In this document: piece by piece, positions 44,935 through 55,732 of the stretch
Position numbering within the stretch: position 1 is the stretch's first letter
Layout of the letters: each line of letters begins with the position of its first letter
NCBI GenBank assembly: GCA_019828595.1
Contig: JAHQRK010000016.1
Location: 868,001-932,000, forward strand
Direction of reading: 5' to 3'
DNA length: 64,000 nucleotides
Source: Aphanomyces cochlioides
Taxonomy: Eukaryota > Oomycota > Saprolegniomycetes > Saprolegniales > Verrucalvaceae
Notes under the pieces: model-generated
What the model was told of the DNA's origin: nothing
The model's input: the letters and a program-made list of their open reading frames with translations, nothing else
Databases searched by the model: none
Made by a program: the position numbers and the translations under genes

Positions 44935-47900
44935 TTACTCGTCTTCCAAGTCATCCAAGTCCGAGTCTTCGTAGATTTCGCCGCGCTTCTCGGCTTCTTT
45001 CTTCAACTTGAGCTTGGCCTTCAATTCCTTGCGGGTCAACTTTCGCTTCACCTTGGTCACCGTCTTGTTACCGAAAGCATCGACCGTCTCTTGTTGGTCA
45101 ATTTGTTCAATCTTCGTCTTGTCTTCTGGGACTTGACCGTCGACCGTCAAGTGACCAGCTTCGACGTTCCACGTTTCAATCGCCAAGTGGTCCGTGAATT
45201 CACGGTTGTGCGAAATCATCACGACACCACCGCCGAATTCCTTGATGGCCGTCGCCAACGCACCCAACGAGTCGCGATCCAAGTAGTTCGTAGGTTCATC
45301 CAACACCAAAATGTGAGGGTTGAGCCACATGGCAGCAGCCAAGACGACCTTGACCTTTTGACCACCCGACAAACCACGCATGCGGGAGTGCGTACCAAAT
45401 TCGGCACCCAAACCAAAGTTGTCCAAGTGCTTTTGCACGGCAATGGCCGTCACGGGACGAGCTTGCATGTTGGCACGAGCGGCTTCACGATCATCGGCAA
45501 TTTGGAGCAACTTTTCAAAACCCCACTTCTCGAGCTTTTCACGAGGCACCCACGAGTTTTCAGTGTCGGGAAGCTTCACCCACTTGATTTCGTACTCGAA
45601 CGACTTCTTCAACTTGCGGCGGTTTTCAATCGATTCAATCACACGCTTTTCACCTTCCCAGTTCACGGGTTGTTCCAAGCGAGCCTTTTCTTCAGGGCTC
45701 AACTTACGCGTTTCCTTGGCCATCAATTCCTTGTCTTCACCAGATTGGAAACGCCATTGGATGTATTGATTCGCCGTGATGTCCAAGTGCTCTTCGATGT
45801 GATGGAAAGCATGCTGGGCGACGTACGCGAAACGCATGGCAGGATGCTTCCACACCGTACCAGACGTAGGTTCGACTTCACCAGTCAACATCTTGATCAT
45901 CGTCGACTTGCCAGCACCGTTGGGACCAATGACGGCAATACGAGACGACAAAGCGCACGTGACCGAGATGTTGTTGATCGATGGCTTGGGAGCACCAGGG
46001 TATTGGTACGTGCAGTTGGTCAAACGAATGATAGGCTTACCCTTGTTCTTGATATCAGCCAAGAAACCAGGTTCAGGGAACTTGAAGGCGAACGTGGCAG
46101 CTTCCAAGTTGTAGTAAGCCTTGGCTTCAGGACGAATTTCGACGAAGGCAGACATGTTGCCGACATAAGTCTTGAGCTTGCGGTTCTTCTCGTAGTGGAT
46201 AATGTTCGTGCACACATTGTCCAAGAAACCAGAGTCGTGCGAGACGACGATGGACGTGACATCGCCAGCGTTGTTCAAGTAGTTTTCCAACCAAGCCACA
46301 TTGGCAACATCCAAGTGGTTCGTGGGTTCATCCAACAACAAGATATCGGCCTTCATCAACATGGCACGAGCCAATTCGAGCTTCATCTTCCAACCACCGG
46401 ACAACGAACCCACGGCTTGGGCTTGCATGGCGTCCGTGAAACCGACGGAGGCCAGAGTATCAGACACTTCCTTGCGGGTCAAAGTGTCAGCAAAGTTGGG
46501 GTCCTTGGCGATGAAGTCCAACACAGCCAAGTCAGCTTCTTCAGCTTGCAAGTTGTGTTCCACAAAGACAGTGCGCACTTCATCCTTGGAAGGGAAACCT
46601 TCCAACTGACCATTGGCAATGGCACGCATCAAGGTCGACTTGCCGGCACCGTTGGGGCCGCACAAACCATAACGGTGACCCTTCTTCAAGTTCAAACGAG
46701 CGTTATTGAGCAAGATCATGCCACCGTAAGCGAGCGAAAATTCGCAGTCGCACAAGTCTTCGCCTTCATCTTCTTGGACCACATCATCAGCGATCTTCAA
46801 CTTGTTGTCCTTGAAACACTTTTCACGGAAATCCTTGGTCACGTGAGGGATGTCGGCTTCAGGCACGAAAGCAAGCAAGTAAGGCTTGACGGCATGTGAC
46901 CACTTTTCAGGGACGAAATTGCGAGCCTTGGTCAAGTAGAAACCGTTACCAGCAACGAAGTTGAGGGTGGCGGCATCAATGTTGGCCTTCTTGGCAGCAG
47001 GGATCTTTTCGATGATGGTGTTCAATGCAGCCAAGATGGCGGAGAATTCGACCTTGCCTTCGTCTTCAGACAATTCCACGTTACCAGCAGCCATCAACAA
47101 AGTGCCATGGGCACGCTTCACGACGTCACGGCATTCAGGATCGGCAACCGATTCAATGATACGTTTCAAGGTGGGCAACACCTTGGGGGTAAACAACAAG
47201 GCTTCAGCAGGGTCTTCGACCAACTTGCACATGTTGTCAATAATCACAGCCGTTTGACGCTTCACGGCAGTCTTGTTTTCGTTCAAACCACGCACCAACA
47301 AAGGTTCCATGATGGCCAAAGCAGGAGCTTCGACGGTCTTGACGAACGTGGTCGAGGCCAACTTGTGCACGCATTCAGCGACTTCAGTTGGGTTGGCCAT
47401 GCACGACACCAAGGCAGGGATAAAAGGTTCGATATCGGCGTTGGAAGCCGTCGAGCAGGCCTTGATCATGACGGTGTTGGCGGCCTTCTTGACTTCTGGG
47501 CGGGTGTCCCAGATTTGTTCGGTGGCCTTGGGGATGATATCGGGCAAGTTGCGGGAGACTTGGACGGGGTGGAGTTCGCACAAGTCAATGATCAAGTTGA
47601 GGGCACCTTCCTTGGTTTGCCACTTCTTGACACGGTCCAAGCCTTCAAAGATGAGAGGCAGGATGTACGAAAGCGCACTTTCGTTGAACGATTGAATGAG
47701 GGCCTTGGCAGCTTCGGCAGCTGGACCACGGACGTTGATCTTCTTGTCAGCGTACGCATCAAGCAAGTTGGGAATCCACACAGGTGTGTACGGCTCCACA
47801 CGCGTGCTCTTGTTCTTGGCAACAGCAGCGACAATGCGGGCAGCCACTTCACGGGTGTTGGCGTCCGAGTCGGCCAATGCGTTGTTGATTTTCGCTGAAA

Positions 47901-48069
47901 AGTCAGCAAGGTCAAGACCTTTGCTCGAGTCGACCAATTCGGCAACCTTGTCGGCTGCTACAGCTTGATCGTCTCCACTCGTCTTGAACGCTTGCTTGAG
48001 CGCGTCGTTCAAGGCAGCATTTTGAGTGTCGGACAAGCGGCGGGACAACTTGCGGGGACTGGCAACCAT
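44935..48069 (-). CDS. Translation elongation factor 3, copy 1
   Basis: ABC-F ATPase eEF3, which helps release deacylated tRNA from the ribosomal E site; found in fungi and some other eukaryotes including oomycetes. Single exon, 1044 codons from the ATG at 48069. An N-terminal HEAT-repeat region (about residues 1-380) is followed by ABC1 with Walker A GPNGAGKST and LSGGWKMKLELA...LLLDEPTNHLD, then ABC2 with GPNGAGKSTM, a chromodomain insert (IKWVKLPDTENSWVPREKLE) and LSGGQKVKV...LVLDEPTNYLD, and a Lys/Glu-rich tail ending DLDDLEDE. All ATPase motifs are intact. The first ~120 residues differ from copy 2; the remainder is identical where compared. Strong codon bias fits very high expression. 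Confidence 0.96.
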   Translation of the reverse strand: MVASPRKLSRRLSDTQNAALNDALKQAFKTSGDDQAVAADKVAELVDSSKGLDLADFSAKINNALADSDANTREVAARIVAAVAKNKSTRVEPYTPVWIPNLLDAYADKKINVRGPAAEAAKALIQSFNESALSYILPLIFEGLDRVKKWQTKEGALNLIIDLCELHPVQVSRNLPDIIPKATEQIWDTRPEVKKAANTVMIKACSTASNADIEPFIPALVSCMANPTEVAECVHKLASTTFVKTVEAPALAIMEPLLVRGLNENKTAVKRQTAVIIDNMCKLVEDPAEALLFTPKVLPTLKRIIESVADPECRDVVKRAHGTLLMAAGNVELSEDEGKVEFSAILAALNTIIEKIPAAKKANIDAATLNFVAGNGFYLTKARNFVPEKWSHAVKPYLLAFVPEADIPHVTKDFREKCFKDNKLKIADDVVQEDEGEDLCDCEFSLAYGGMILLNNARLNLKKGHRYGLCGPNGAGKSTLMRAIANGQLEGFPSKDEVRTVFVEHNLQAEEADLAVLDFIAKDPNFADTLTRKEVSDTLASVGFTDAMQAQAVGSLSGGWKMKLELARAMLMKADILLLDEPTNHLDVANVAWLENYLNNAGDVTSIVVSHDSGFLDNVCTNIIHYEKNRKLKTYVGNMSAFVEIRPEAKAYYNLEAATFAFKFPEPGFLADIKNKGKPIIRLTNCTYQYPGAPKPSINNISVTCALSSRIAVIGPNGAGKSTMIKMLTGEVEPTSGTVWKHPAMRFAYVAQHAFHHIEEHLDITANQYIQWRFQSGEDKELMAKETRKLSPEEKARLEQPVNWEGEKRVIESIENRRKLKKSFEYEIKWVKLPDTENSWVPREKLEKWGFEKLLQIADDREAARANMQARPVTAIAVQKHLDNFGLGAEFGTHSRMRGLSGGQKVKVVLAAAMWLNPHILVLDEPTNYLDRDSLGALATAIKEFGGGVVMISHNREFTDHLAIETWNVEAGHLTVDGQVPEDKTKIEQIDQQETVDAFGNKTVTKVKRKLTRKELKAKLKLKKEAEKRGEIYEDSDLDDLEDE

Positions 48070-48774
48070 GGCGAGCGCAAAAGCGGAAATGCTCTTCTTG
48101 GACACCTCCACAACGCTGTCGAGTAATTATAGCCACACAGCAACGGCCACACATCTTCTTTTCTGGCTACAAATACGTTGAGACATTTAACCATGTAAAC
48201 TGTTAAATTTTATTAACTTGTCTCAATCCATGTTTCGAATTGTTATTATCGGTTATTAACACTCAAAGAATCCTGTTTATATTAATATATTGTCATATTG
48301 TATACATGTTTCCGCAGGACCAATCCTGCCATGTTGACCTGAGAATCCAATCAATGAATGCAAAACTTAAAAATGGAAAGCAGTTACATGTTCCAAAATC
48401 CATGCCGAGAAACGCCCCCAAGCTTCAACCCCCCCTCGGTTCTCCATGGATGGAAGGAAGTTCTCTATACGGCGAGCGTCATGCTGCACGGGACAACGTC
48501 AATCGATTACCGAGACTCATTTCGATAGATTTGGCTCGAGTTTTTCACCACGTGAGTGTCGTGAGAGAAAATTGTAAAAGGAATTTGACATGCATGACAT
48601 TTTCGGACCTACCCCCTGAGACTAAGAGAGAAACGGCTTGCGACGTCGACAACAGGGTGGAGACAGACGCTACTCACGCGCTTGGAATGCACAACCTCTT
48701 GCAATGAGTAGCTCGTGACCATTCGTGCGAGATCTCAAACGAGCACGCGGAAGGAAAAATCCAAGGAATGTATA
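48070..48774. other. Intergenic, nothing recognised
   Basis: About 700 bases upstream of eEF3 copy 1, so the promoter of that gene lies here. A plus-strand open frame at 48240-48707 has no domain and no coding texture. Confidence 0.4.
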
Positions 48775-49707
48775 TTACGCAAAGTCTGGCTCGTCACGAA
48801 TGAGGGTGGCAAGACGCGCAATGTCGTCTTTCGTCAATGCAATGTTTTCGACCGCGAGATCGTCCGTCATGTGCTGGACGTTCGTCGTGCCAGACAATGG
48901 CACGATTCCAAGCGCCATCACAAAGCGATACCACACTTGCTCGTTTGTCTTGCCCAAACGAGTTGCAATCGCCGTGACGTCCGGACCGTGCACGAGTTGT
49001 GGATTGCCAGTTAGCGTCCAGAAACTCTGATATTGCACGCCATGAGCCCGGCAGAAACGACGCAATTCAGTGTCGTAAGATGATTCTCCGTAGAAGCGAT
49101 TTTGGAGCACAGAAGGAGGAATCGCAGCTTCTTGGTAGAGTCGGATGAATGCCTGTGGGTCGTACATGTTGGAAACACCAATACGACGAGCTTTTCCATC
49201 GCGGTGGAGTTCTTCCATGGCACGCCACACTTGCATGGTGCGTTCATGGGTGTTGAGAGGACCATGGAGCACCAACGAGTCGACATAATCCGTTTGCAAA
49301 TTGATCATCGACGTCGCGAACGATTGATGCACTTGGTCATGCAAGGAAGCTGAAGGATCGTATGGAAGCGGTTGGTTGCGATCTTGACCATTCAAGGAGG
49401 TAAATTTCGTCTGAAGGAAGATTTGATCACGCGTGACCACTCCATCAGCGTACAATTTCGCCAACGCGTCGCCAACACCTTTTTCAAAGTAGTGTTTCGG
49501 TTGGCACGCGGTGTCAATGCAGCGAAAGCCCGCTTGCACTGCTTGGATGACCAAGCCTGCCGTGCGCTCCTTCTTCCACGCACAACCGTACATAATCTTG
49601 GGCATTTCAATCTTCGTCATAGCTTGCGATTCTTCCTCGAGGGGCCACAGATACAAGATGCCAACGGCGACAAGACTTCCGACCACGAAAAAAGCGATCG
49701 ACTGCAT
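48775..49707 (-). CDS. Membrane-anchored aldo/keto reductase
   Basis: NAD(P)H-dependent reductase of the AKR family, 310 codons without introns from the ATG at 49707. The first 20 residues form a membrane anchor (IAFFVVGSLVAVGILYLW), unusual in this mostly cytosolic family. The barrel follows: GFRCIDTACQ supplies the catalytic Asp, KHYFEKGVGDAL the Tyr, FLQTKF the Lys and LVLHGP the His, so the tetrad is complete. The cofactor strand SxTxxxxH-like region is seen as VPLSGTTNVQHM. The substrate is unknown. It lies between the two eEF3 copies, on the same strand as copy 1. Confidence 0.9.
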   Translation of the reverse strand: MQSIAFFVVGSLVAVGILYLWPLEEESQAMTKIEMPKIMYGCAWKKERTAGLVIQAVQAGFRCIDTACQPKHYFEKGVGDALAKLYADGVVTRDQIFLQTKFTSLNGQDRNQPLPYDPSASLHDQVHQSFATSMINLQTDYVDSLVLHGPLNTHERTMQVWRAMEELHRDGKARRIGVSNMYDPQAFIRLYQEAAIPPSVLQNRFYGESSYDTELRRFCRAHGVQYQSFWTLTGNPQLVHGPDVTAIATRLGKTNEQVWYRFVMALGIVPLSGTTNVQHMTDDLAVENIALTKDDIARLATLIRDEPDFA

Positions 49708-49783
49708 GGATATCCACTTCGGGCGGGTCAAGTTGTCAAATCCGCCCACTTGGTGTCCTTTCTAGTAGTACTAGCTAGACATA

Positions 49784-50268
49784 CTAGAGGTCATCCTTGG
49801 AGCTTGTCAATTGATATCCATGGAAGAGCGTCGTTGAATCCACACGATAATACTTGAATTCACCATCACTGCGTGCGTCTTTGACCTCGCGCTTCCTTGC
49901 CAAGAGTATCTCGCGTTTGTTGGCTTGGACAACGGAGTAGTCGTGGTTCAAGCAGTCCAGGAGGGGCAAACAGCTCTTCGGCAACGTGTAGAAGCGACAA
50001 CTCTTCGAAACTGAGCCAGCAATCGCTTCAGGATGGTCTTGGAGTTGTCTGCGTCGTCGTTGCAATGGGTACGTCGTCGCTTGGGGGCATTCTGGGGTTT
50101 CCCGTTGCGATCTTCCGGGTGGATCCAGTAATAAGCTTCACAAATATCAGTGGCAGGTCTGGTTCGAATGCGCTCCGGGGCGCCGAGCATGGAAGCGAAA
50201 GCCGACGAGAATGTTGATTCAATCAACTCTAACAAGATATCAATTCTCCAAGGTAATATCTTGTCCAT
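49784..50268 (-). CDS. Small protein of unknown function between the eEF3 copies
   Basis: The ATG at 50268 starts a frame (MDKILPWRIDILLELIESTF) that needs one 62-nt intron (GTACCC...CTCAG, about 50009-50070) to continue as LSKSCRFYTLPKSCLPLLDC and end at 49784, about 140 residues in all. It is mainly helical with a basic middle (PKRRR). No domain is recognised. It runs in the same direction as the aldo/keto reductase, 76 bases upstream of that gene's ATG. Confidence 0.5.
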
Positions 50269-50847
50269 CCCGAGGACACAAGCTTGGTTTTGAATCTTGA
50301 GAAACGCAAGATGCGATGTGGATCCAAAATTATCAATTTATACAGGGATTCAGATCGCCCATGCAATTTTAATCATATTTTAATGCATCGCGACATCGCT
50401 GAAACCGTCGAAATGCGTCAAGCAAATCATTTTAATTTTGGATATTTTTATTCCACGCAATCCACACCAGCGACGAGACAAGGCGAGATTGGCCAATCTT
50501 TTACGACGACTAAGTGTATCATCTCATACCTAGCGTCACGACAAGTGATACATTTTTATACAAATAATGTATGGATGTTTGTTCCGGGATACTGAAAGAT
50601 AGAAGAGAAATACTTTATTCAAGTTAAACTTTGCAGGCTATGTACTGGATAATCAAGGTACGACGACGACAGATTTGAATGTCCGAGTTGCAGGACAAGT
50701 TAAGATTAAACTTGAAATTTATATGCTTAAGGTTGAGTCCGAGGGATCCACACCGACGTGGCGCAAAAATGACTGGTGCAAAAGTGGTGGCCCGCGATTG
50801 AGTGGCGCCAGATTCATTCTCCTTTTTTCCAAGTTGGGACCGACGGA
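50269..50847. other. Intergenic, promoter region of eEF3 copy 2
   Basis: About 580 AT-rich bases. An in-frame extension of eEF3 copy 2 from 50776 has an ATG but encodes an untypical leader, so the second ATG at 50848 is preferred. No other gene seen. Confidence 0.4.
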
Positions 50848-53800
50848 ATGAGCGACGCCAACAAGCAATTTGCGGATGCTCTCAAGCAAGCGTTCGGCGC
50901 TGCGTCGGACAACATGACCGTTGCCGCCGAACAAGTGGCTGAATTGGTCGCGTCCAACAAGAGCATCGACTTGAACATTGTCTCCAAGTCGATCAACGAT
51001 GGACTTTCCAACTCGGATGCCAACACCCGTGAAGTGGCTGCTCGCATTGTCACGGCCATTGCCAACAAGAAGGACACCCGTATTGAAGCTTACACTGTCA
51101 ACTGGTTGCCCAACTTGCTTGATGCGTACGCTGACAAGAAGATCAACGTCCGTGGTCCAGCTGCCGAAGCTGCCAAGGCCCTCATTCAATCGTTCAACGA
51201 AAACGCCCTCTCGTATGTCTTGCCTCTCATCTTCGAAGGCTTGGACCGTGTCAAGAAGTGGCAAACCAAGGAAGGTGCCCTCAACTTGATCATTGACTTG
51301 TGCGAACTCCACCCCGTCCAAGTCTCCCGCAACTTGCCCGATATCATCCCCAAGGCCACCGAACAAATCTGGGACACCCGCCCAGAAGTCAAGAAGGCCG
51401 CCAACACCGTCATGATCAAGGCCTGCTCGACGGCTTCCAACGCCGATATCGAACCTTTTATCCCTGCCTTGGTGTCGTGCATGGCCAACCCAACTGAAGT
51501 CGCTGAATGCGTGCACAAGTTGGCCTCGACCACGTTCGTCAAGACCGTCGAAGCTCCTGCTTTGGCCATCATGGAACCTTTGTTGGTGCGTGGTTTGAAC
51601 GAAAACAAGACTGCCGTGAAGCGTCAAACGGCTGTGATTATTGACAACATGTGCAAGTTGGTCGAAGACCCTGCTGAAGCCTTGTTGTTTACCCCCAAGG
51701 TGTTGCCCACCTTGAAACGTATCATTGAATCGGTTGCCGATCCTGAATGCCGTGACGTCGTGAAGCGTGCCCATGGCACTTTGTTGATGGCTGCTGGTAA
51801 CGTGGAATTGTCTGAAGACGAAGGCAAGGTCGAATTCTCCGCCATCTTGGCTGCATTGAACACCATCATCGAAAAGATCCCTGCTGCCAAGAAGGCCAAC
51901 ATTGATGCCGCCACCCTCAACTTCGTTGCTGGTAACGGTTTCTACTTGACCAAGGCTCGCAATTTCGTCCCTGAAAAGTGGTCGCATGCCGTCAAGCCTT
52001 ACTTGCTTGCTTTCGTGCCTGAAGCCGACATCCCTCACGTGACCAAGGATTTCCGTGAAAAGTGTTTCAAGGACAACAAGTTGAAGATCGCTGATGATGT
52101 GGTCCAAGAAGATGAAGGCGAAGACTTGTGCGACTGCGAATTTTCGCTCGCTTACGGTGGCATGATCTTGCTCAATAACGCTCGTTTGAACTTGAAGAAG
52201 GGTCACCGTTATGGTTTGTGCGGCCCCAACGGTGCCGGCAAGTCGACCTTGATGCGTGCCATTGCCAATGGTCAGTTGGAAGGTTTCCCTTCCAAGGATG
52301 AAGTGCGCACTGTCTTTGTGGAACACAACTTGCAAGCTGAAGAAGCTGACTTGGCTGTGTTGGACTTCATCGCCAAGGACCCCAACTTTGCTGACACTTT
52401 GACCCGCAAGGAAGTGTCTGATACTCTGGCCTCCGTCGGTTTCACGGACGCCATGCAAGCCCAAGCCGTGGGTTCGTTGTCCGGTGGTTGGAAGATGAAG
52501 CTCGAATTGGCTCGTGCCATGTTGATGAAGGCCGATATCTTGTTGTTGGATGAACCCACGAACCACTTGGATGTTGCCAATGTGGCTTGGTTGGAAAACT
52601 ACTTGAACAACGCTGGCGATGTCACGTCCATCGTCGTCTCGCACGACTCTGGTTTCTTGGACAATGTGTGCACGAACATTATCCACTACGAGAAGAACCG
52701 CAAGCTCAAGACTTATGTCGGCAACATGTCTGCCTTCGTCGAAATTCGTCCTGAAGCCAAGGCTTACTACAACTTGGAAGCTGCCACGTTCGCCTTCAAG
52801 TTCCCTGAACCTGGTTTCTTGGCTGATATCAAGAACAAGGGTAAGCCTATCATTCGTTTGACCAACTGCACGTACCAATACCCTGGTGCTCCCAAGCCAT
52901 CGATCAACAACATCTCGGTCACGTGCGCTTTGTCGTCTCGTATTGCCGTCATTGGTCCCAACGGTGCTGGCAAGTCGACGATGATCAAGATGTTGACTGG
53001 TGAAGTCGAACCTACGTCTGGTACGGTGTGGAAGCATCCTGCCATGCGTTTCGCGTACGTCGCCCAGCATGCTTTCCATCACATCGAAGAGCACTTGGAC
53101 ATCACGGCGAATCAATACATCCAATGGCGTTTCCAATCTGGTGAAGACAAGGAATTGATGGCCAAGGAAACGCGTAAGTTGAGCCCTGAAGAAAAGGCTC
53201 GCTTGGAACAACCCGTGAACTGGGAAGGTGAAAAGCGTGTGATTGAATCGATTGAAAACCGCCGCAAGTTGAAGAAGTCGTTCGAGTACGAAATCAAGTG
53301 GGTGAAGCTTCCCGACACTGAAAACTCGTGGGTGCCTCGTGAAAAGCTCGAGAAGTGGGGTTTTGAAAAGTTGCTCCAAATTGCCGATGATCGTGAAGCC
53401 GCTCGTGCCAACATGCAAGCTCGTCCCGTGACGGCCATTGCCGTGCAAAAGCACTTGGACAACTTTGGTTTGGGTGCCGAATTTGGTACGCACTCCCGCA
53501 TGCGTGGTTTGTCGGGTGGTCAAAAGGTCAAGGTCGTCTTGGCTGCTGCCATGTGGCTCAACCCTCACATTTTGGTGTTGGATGAACCTACGAACTACTT
53601 GGATCGCGACTCGTTGGGTGCGTTGGCGACGGCCATCAAGGAATTCGGCGGTGGTGTCGTGATGATTTCGCACAACCGTGAATTCACGGACCACTTGGCG
53701 ATTGAAACGTGGAACGTCGAAGCTGGTCACTTGACGGTCGACGGTCAAGTCCCAGAAGACAAGACGAAGATTGAACAAATTGACCAACAAGAGACGGTCG

Positions 53801-53946
53801 ATGCTTTCGGTAACAAGACGGTGACCAAGGTGAAGCGAAAGTTGACCCGCAAGGAATTGAAGGCCAAGCTCAAGTTGAAGAAAGAAGCCGAGAAGCGCGG
53901 CGAAATCTACGAAGACTCGGACTTGGATGACTTGGAAGACGAGTAA
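50848..53946 (+). CDS. Translation elongation factor 3, copy 2
   Basis: Second eEF3 gene, 1032 codons, single exon, in inverted orientation to copy 1. The start at 50848 (MSDANKQFADALKQAFGAAS) lines up with the copy 1 N-terminus. Domains and ATPase motifs are as in copy 1: HEAT repeats, two ABC cassettes with intact GPNGAGKS and DEPTN(H/Y)LD, chromodomain insert, DLDDLEDE end. From about 51236 to the stop codon the DNA appears identical to copy 1 wherever I compared it, and identity ends right after the TAA. Upstream of that, both DNA and protein diverge, including the 5' flank, so the two copies have different promoters. Confidence 0.96.
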   Translation: MSDANKQFADALKQAFGAASDNMTVAAEQVAELVASNKSIDLNIVSKSINDGLSNSDANTREVAARIVTAIANKKDTRIEAYTVNWLPNLLDAYADKKINVRGPAAEAAKALIQSFNENALSYVLPLIFEGLDRVKKWQTKEGALNLIIDLCELHPVQVSRNLPDIIPKATEQIWDTRPEVKKAANTVMIKACSTASNADIEPFIPALVSCMANPTEVAECVHKLASTTFVKTVEAPALAIMEPLLVRGLNENKTAVKRQTAVIIDNMCKLVEDPAEALLFTPKVLPTLKRIIESVADPECRDVVKRAHGTLLMAAGNVELSEDEGKVEFSAILAALNTIIEKIPAAKKANIDAATLNFVAGNGFYLTKARNFVPEKWSHAVKPYLLAFVPEADIPHVTKDFREKCFKDNKLKIADDVVQEDEGEDLCDCEFSLAYGGMILLNNARLNLKKGHRYGLCGPNGAGKSTLMRAIANGQLEGFPSKDEVRTVFVEHNLQAEEADLAVLDFIAKDPNFADTLTRKEVSDTLASVGFTDAMQAQAVGSLSGGWKMKLELARAMLMKADILLLDEPTNHLDVANVAWLENYLNNAGDVTSIVVSHDSGFLDNVCTNIIHYEKNRKLKTYVGNMSAFVEIRPEAKAYYNLEAATFAFKFPEPGFLADIKNKGKPIIRLTNCTYQYPGAPKPSINNISVTCALSSRIAVIGPNGAGKSTMIKMLTGEVEPTSGTVWKHPAMRFAYVAQHAFHHIEEHLDITANQYIQWRFQSGEDKELMAKETRKLSPEEKARLEQPVNWEGEKRVIESIENRRKLKKSFEYEIKWVKLPDTENSWVPREKLEKWGFEKLLQIADDREAARANMQARPVTAIAVQKHLDNFGLGAEFGTHSRMRGLSGGQKVKVVLAAAMWLNPHILVLDEPTNYLDRDSLGALATAIKEFGGGVVMISHNREFTDHLAIETWNVEAGHLTVDGQVPEDKTKIEQIDQQETVDAFGNKTVTKVKRKLTRKELKAKLKLKKEAEKRGEIYEDSDLDDLEDE

Positions 53947-54586
53947 ACAGTAGAGATCGCAGTAGTGTATTATTTTTGAGTTCAAATTTTGCCTTGTATT
54001 CTCTCCAATTCTGTGTTGTGACTTCTTGTCAATGGTCCATTATCTGGGTTTCGTTGGGTTTTTAGGCCTGCCGTTGTGAGGATTTCTGAAGCGCCGTGCA
54101 GGAGATTGAGCTGCCATCATTGAAAACCAAACATGCTCGTAGCAATAGAGTTGAGTTCAACTTGAATCTCGAGATGTTCCCGACTGCTGGGTTGGCATTT
54201 GATTTGTTCGCGTTGATCAACACAACGCTGAGGAGTGTTCTGGAGCGGAATTCAACTCACAGCTGAAGTTGAGGCATGTCTACCATAGCGCTTGTTTCAT
54301 ACTGCTCTCTGCGCAATATACTCTCTTCATACCTTGCCATCGTGCTCTTGCATTTTCAGCTAAACCTGTGCTCGCCGTCACGAGGTAGATTCATTCGATG
54401 GAGACGATGTCGTCATGACCAAACAAATGCTTCGAAGTTGTAACGTCATCTTCGATCAAAATTGACATCCATCATATTTTTATTGTCGAACAAATTTTAA
54501 TATAAATATCAAGTACAGATCGGCAATATTTTTTAAATTCATAGATTCGAACTTCGGTGAGCGTACCTTTGCACTCAAATCCGAAA
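53947..54586. other. Intergenic, nothing recognised
   Basis: About 640 bases between eEF3 copy 2 and tafazzin, both on the plus strand. It contains the eEF3 3' UTR and the tafazzin promoter; no gene or repeat seen. Confidence 0.4.
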
Positions 54587-55731
54587 ATGGCAGCCCGCCG
54601 ATGGATTCGCGCCGCCGGGGCGAGTGCTGCCGTGGCGGTTGGCGTCAGCGCAGGTGCATTGTACTTGGATTCACCGATTGCAGACACGGACGACGAAGAA
54701 TTCCGCAACTTTCGAGCGTCACACTCTGGTGATCGATTCCCGGAATTTGTCTATTCGGCAGGGCGCTCTATGCTTTTTTTCCCCGCCACGCTTGTCGCTA
54801 AAGTCTACCTCGGCAAGTTGAACCGCTTCACGAGTCGCAACGAAGAAACACTCGAGAAATGGGTGCTCTCCAGACCAGATCACAGAGCACTCATCACGGT
54901 CACGAACCATTCGTCAACAGTGGATGATCCAGCAGTTCTTGCAGCTATGCTCCCATGGTCGTGCGTGCGCCCTCACGTCTGTCGATGGTCCTTATGCAGC
55001 CAAGAATATTGCTATCAGAAAGGAGCGCTTCTCTCGACAATTTTTTATGGCGCCAAGACTCTCCCCGTCAAACGAGGTGCGGGCGTCGACCATCCTTTCC
55101 TCCGCGACTTGTTCGAGAAAGTCCAGCAAGGCGATTGGGTCCACATATTCCCTGAAGGCAAGATTGTCCAAGGCGGAGGTAGGCTTTCGTGCTTCTTCTC
55201 ATCGATATAATTGCTTCGTCGTTAGCACTTGGCGGCCGTGAAGGTCCGAAGGCAACGACAATCGGTCGTTTGAAGTGGGGTGTCGGCAAGCTGATTGCAC
55301 GTGCCGATATCACGCCAGTCGTCGTACCAATCTACCATCTTGGCATGGATCAGGTCTGTTTACACCTTTGAACGGCGTTGCTCATCCATCTAACTGTAGG
55401 TCATGCCGCAGAATGAACACCATAAGCTCAAGAGCGTTATTCCATGTACGGGCAAACGAGTCCATGTCCGCGTCGGCGATCCCATTTACTTCGATGATCT
55501 CTTTATCAAGTACAAGAAGGATCGGCGTCAAGGCGAAAGCGTACGCATGAATCCCTCGTTGATCGAGTCGTAATTTGTGTCTTTTAGGGCAATGGATACA
55601 CCTGGGAGAGCGAAGAGGCCGAGAAGGCGCTCTACTCGGCAATCACATGGCGCATTGAACAAGCTCTGCTGGCACTCGAACGAAAGTGTCATGCAGACTT
55701 GGCACAAGACTTGAGTGACAAGACAACATAG
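54587..55731 (+). CDS. Tafazzin-like phospholipid transacylase
   Basis: Mitochondrial transacylase that remodels cardiolipin. The ATG at 54587 is followed by a basic, Ala-rich leader with a hydrophobic stretch (AAVAVGVSAGALYL), fitting mitochondrial membrane targeting. The acyltransferase HX4D motif is NHSSTVDDP, followed by KTLPVKRGAGVD and FPEGK (motif III). Later exons give KWGVGKLIARADITPVVVPI, then KRVHVRVGDPIYFDD, ending ALLALERKCHAD. Introns near 55180-55225, 55353-55398 and 55541-55587 keep frame. The stop lies one base from the stop of the convergent RING gene. All catalytic residues are present. Confidence 0.9.
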
Positions 55732-55732
55732 A

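Noticed and set aside
48240..48707. A 155-codon plus-strand open frame between eEF3 copy 1 and the reductase.
   Set aside because: No domain, no signal, no coding texture; it lies in the eEF3 copy 1 promoter region.
50719..53985. A 1088-codon open frame on the strand opposite eEF3 copy 2, mirrored by a 712-codon frame opposite copy 1 (44761-46899).
   Set aside because: It is the antisense shadow of two near-identical genes with strong codon bias that avoids stops in that frame; it has no domain, and its composition (HHRQ, VV, LF-rich) is that of reverse-read eEF3.
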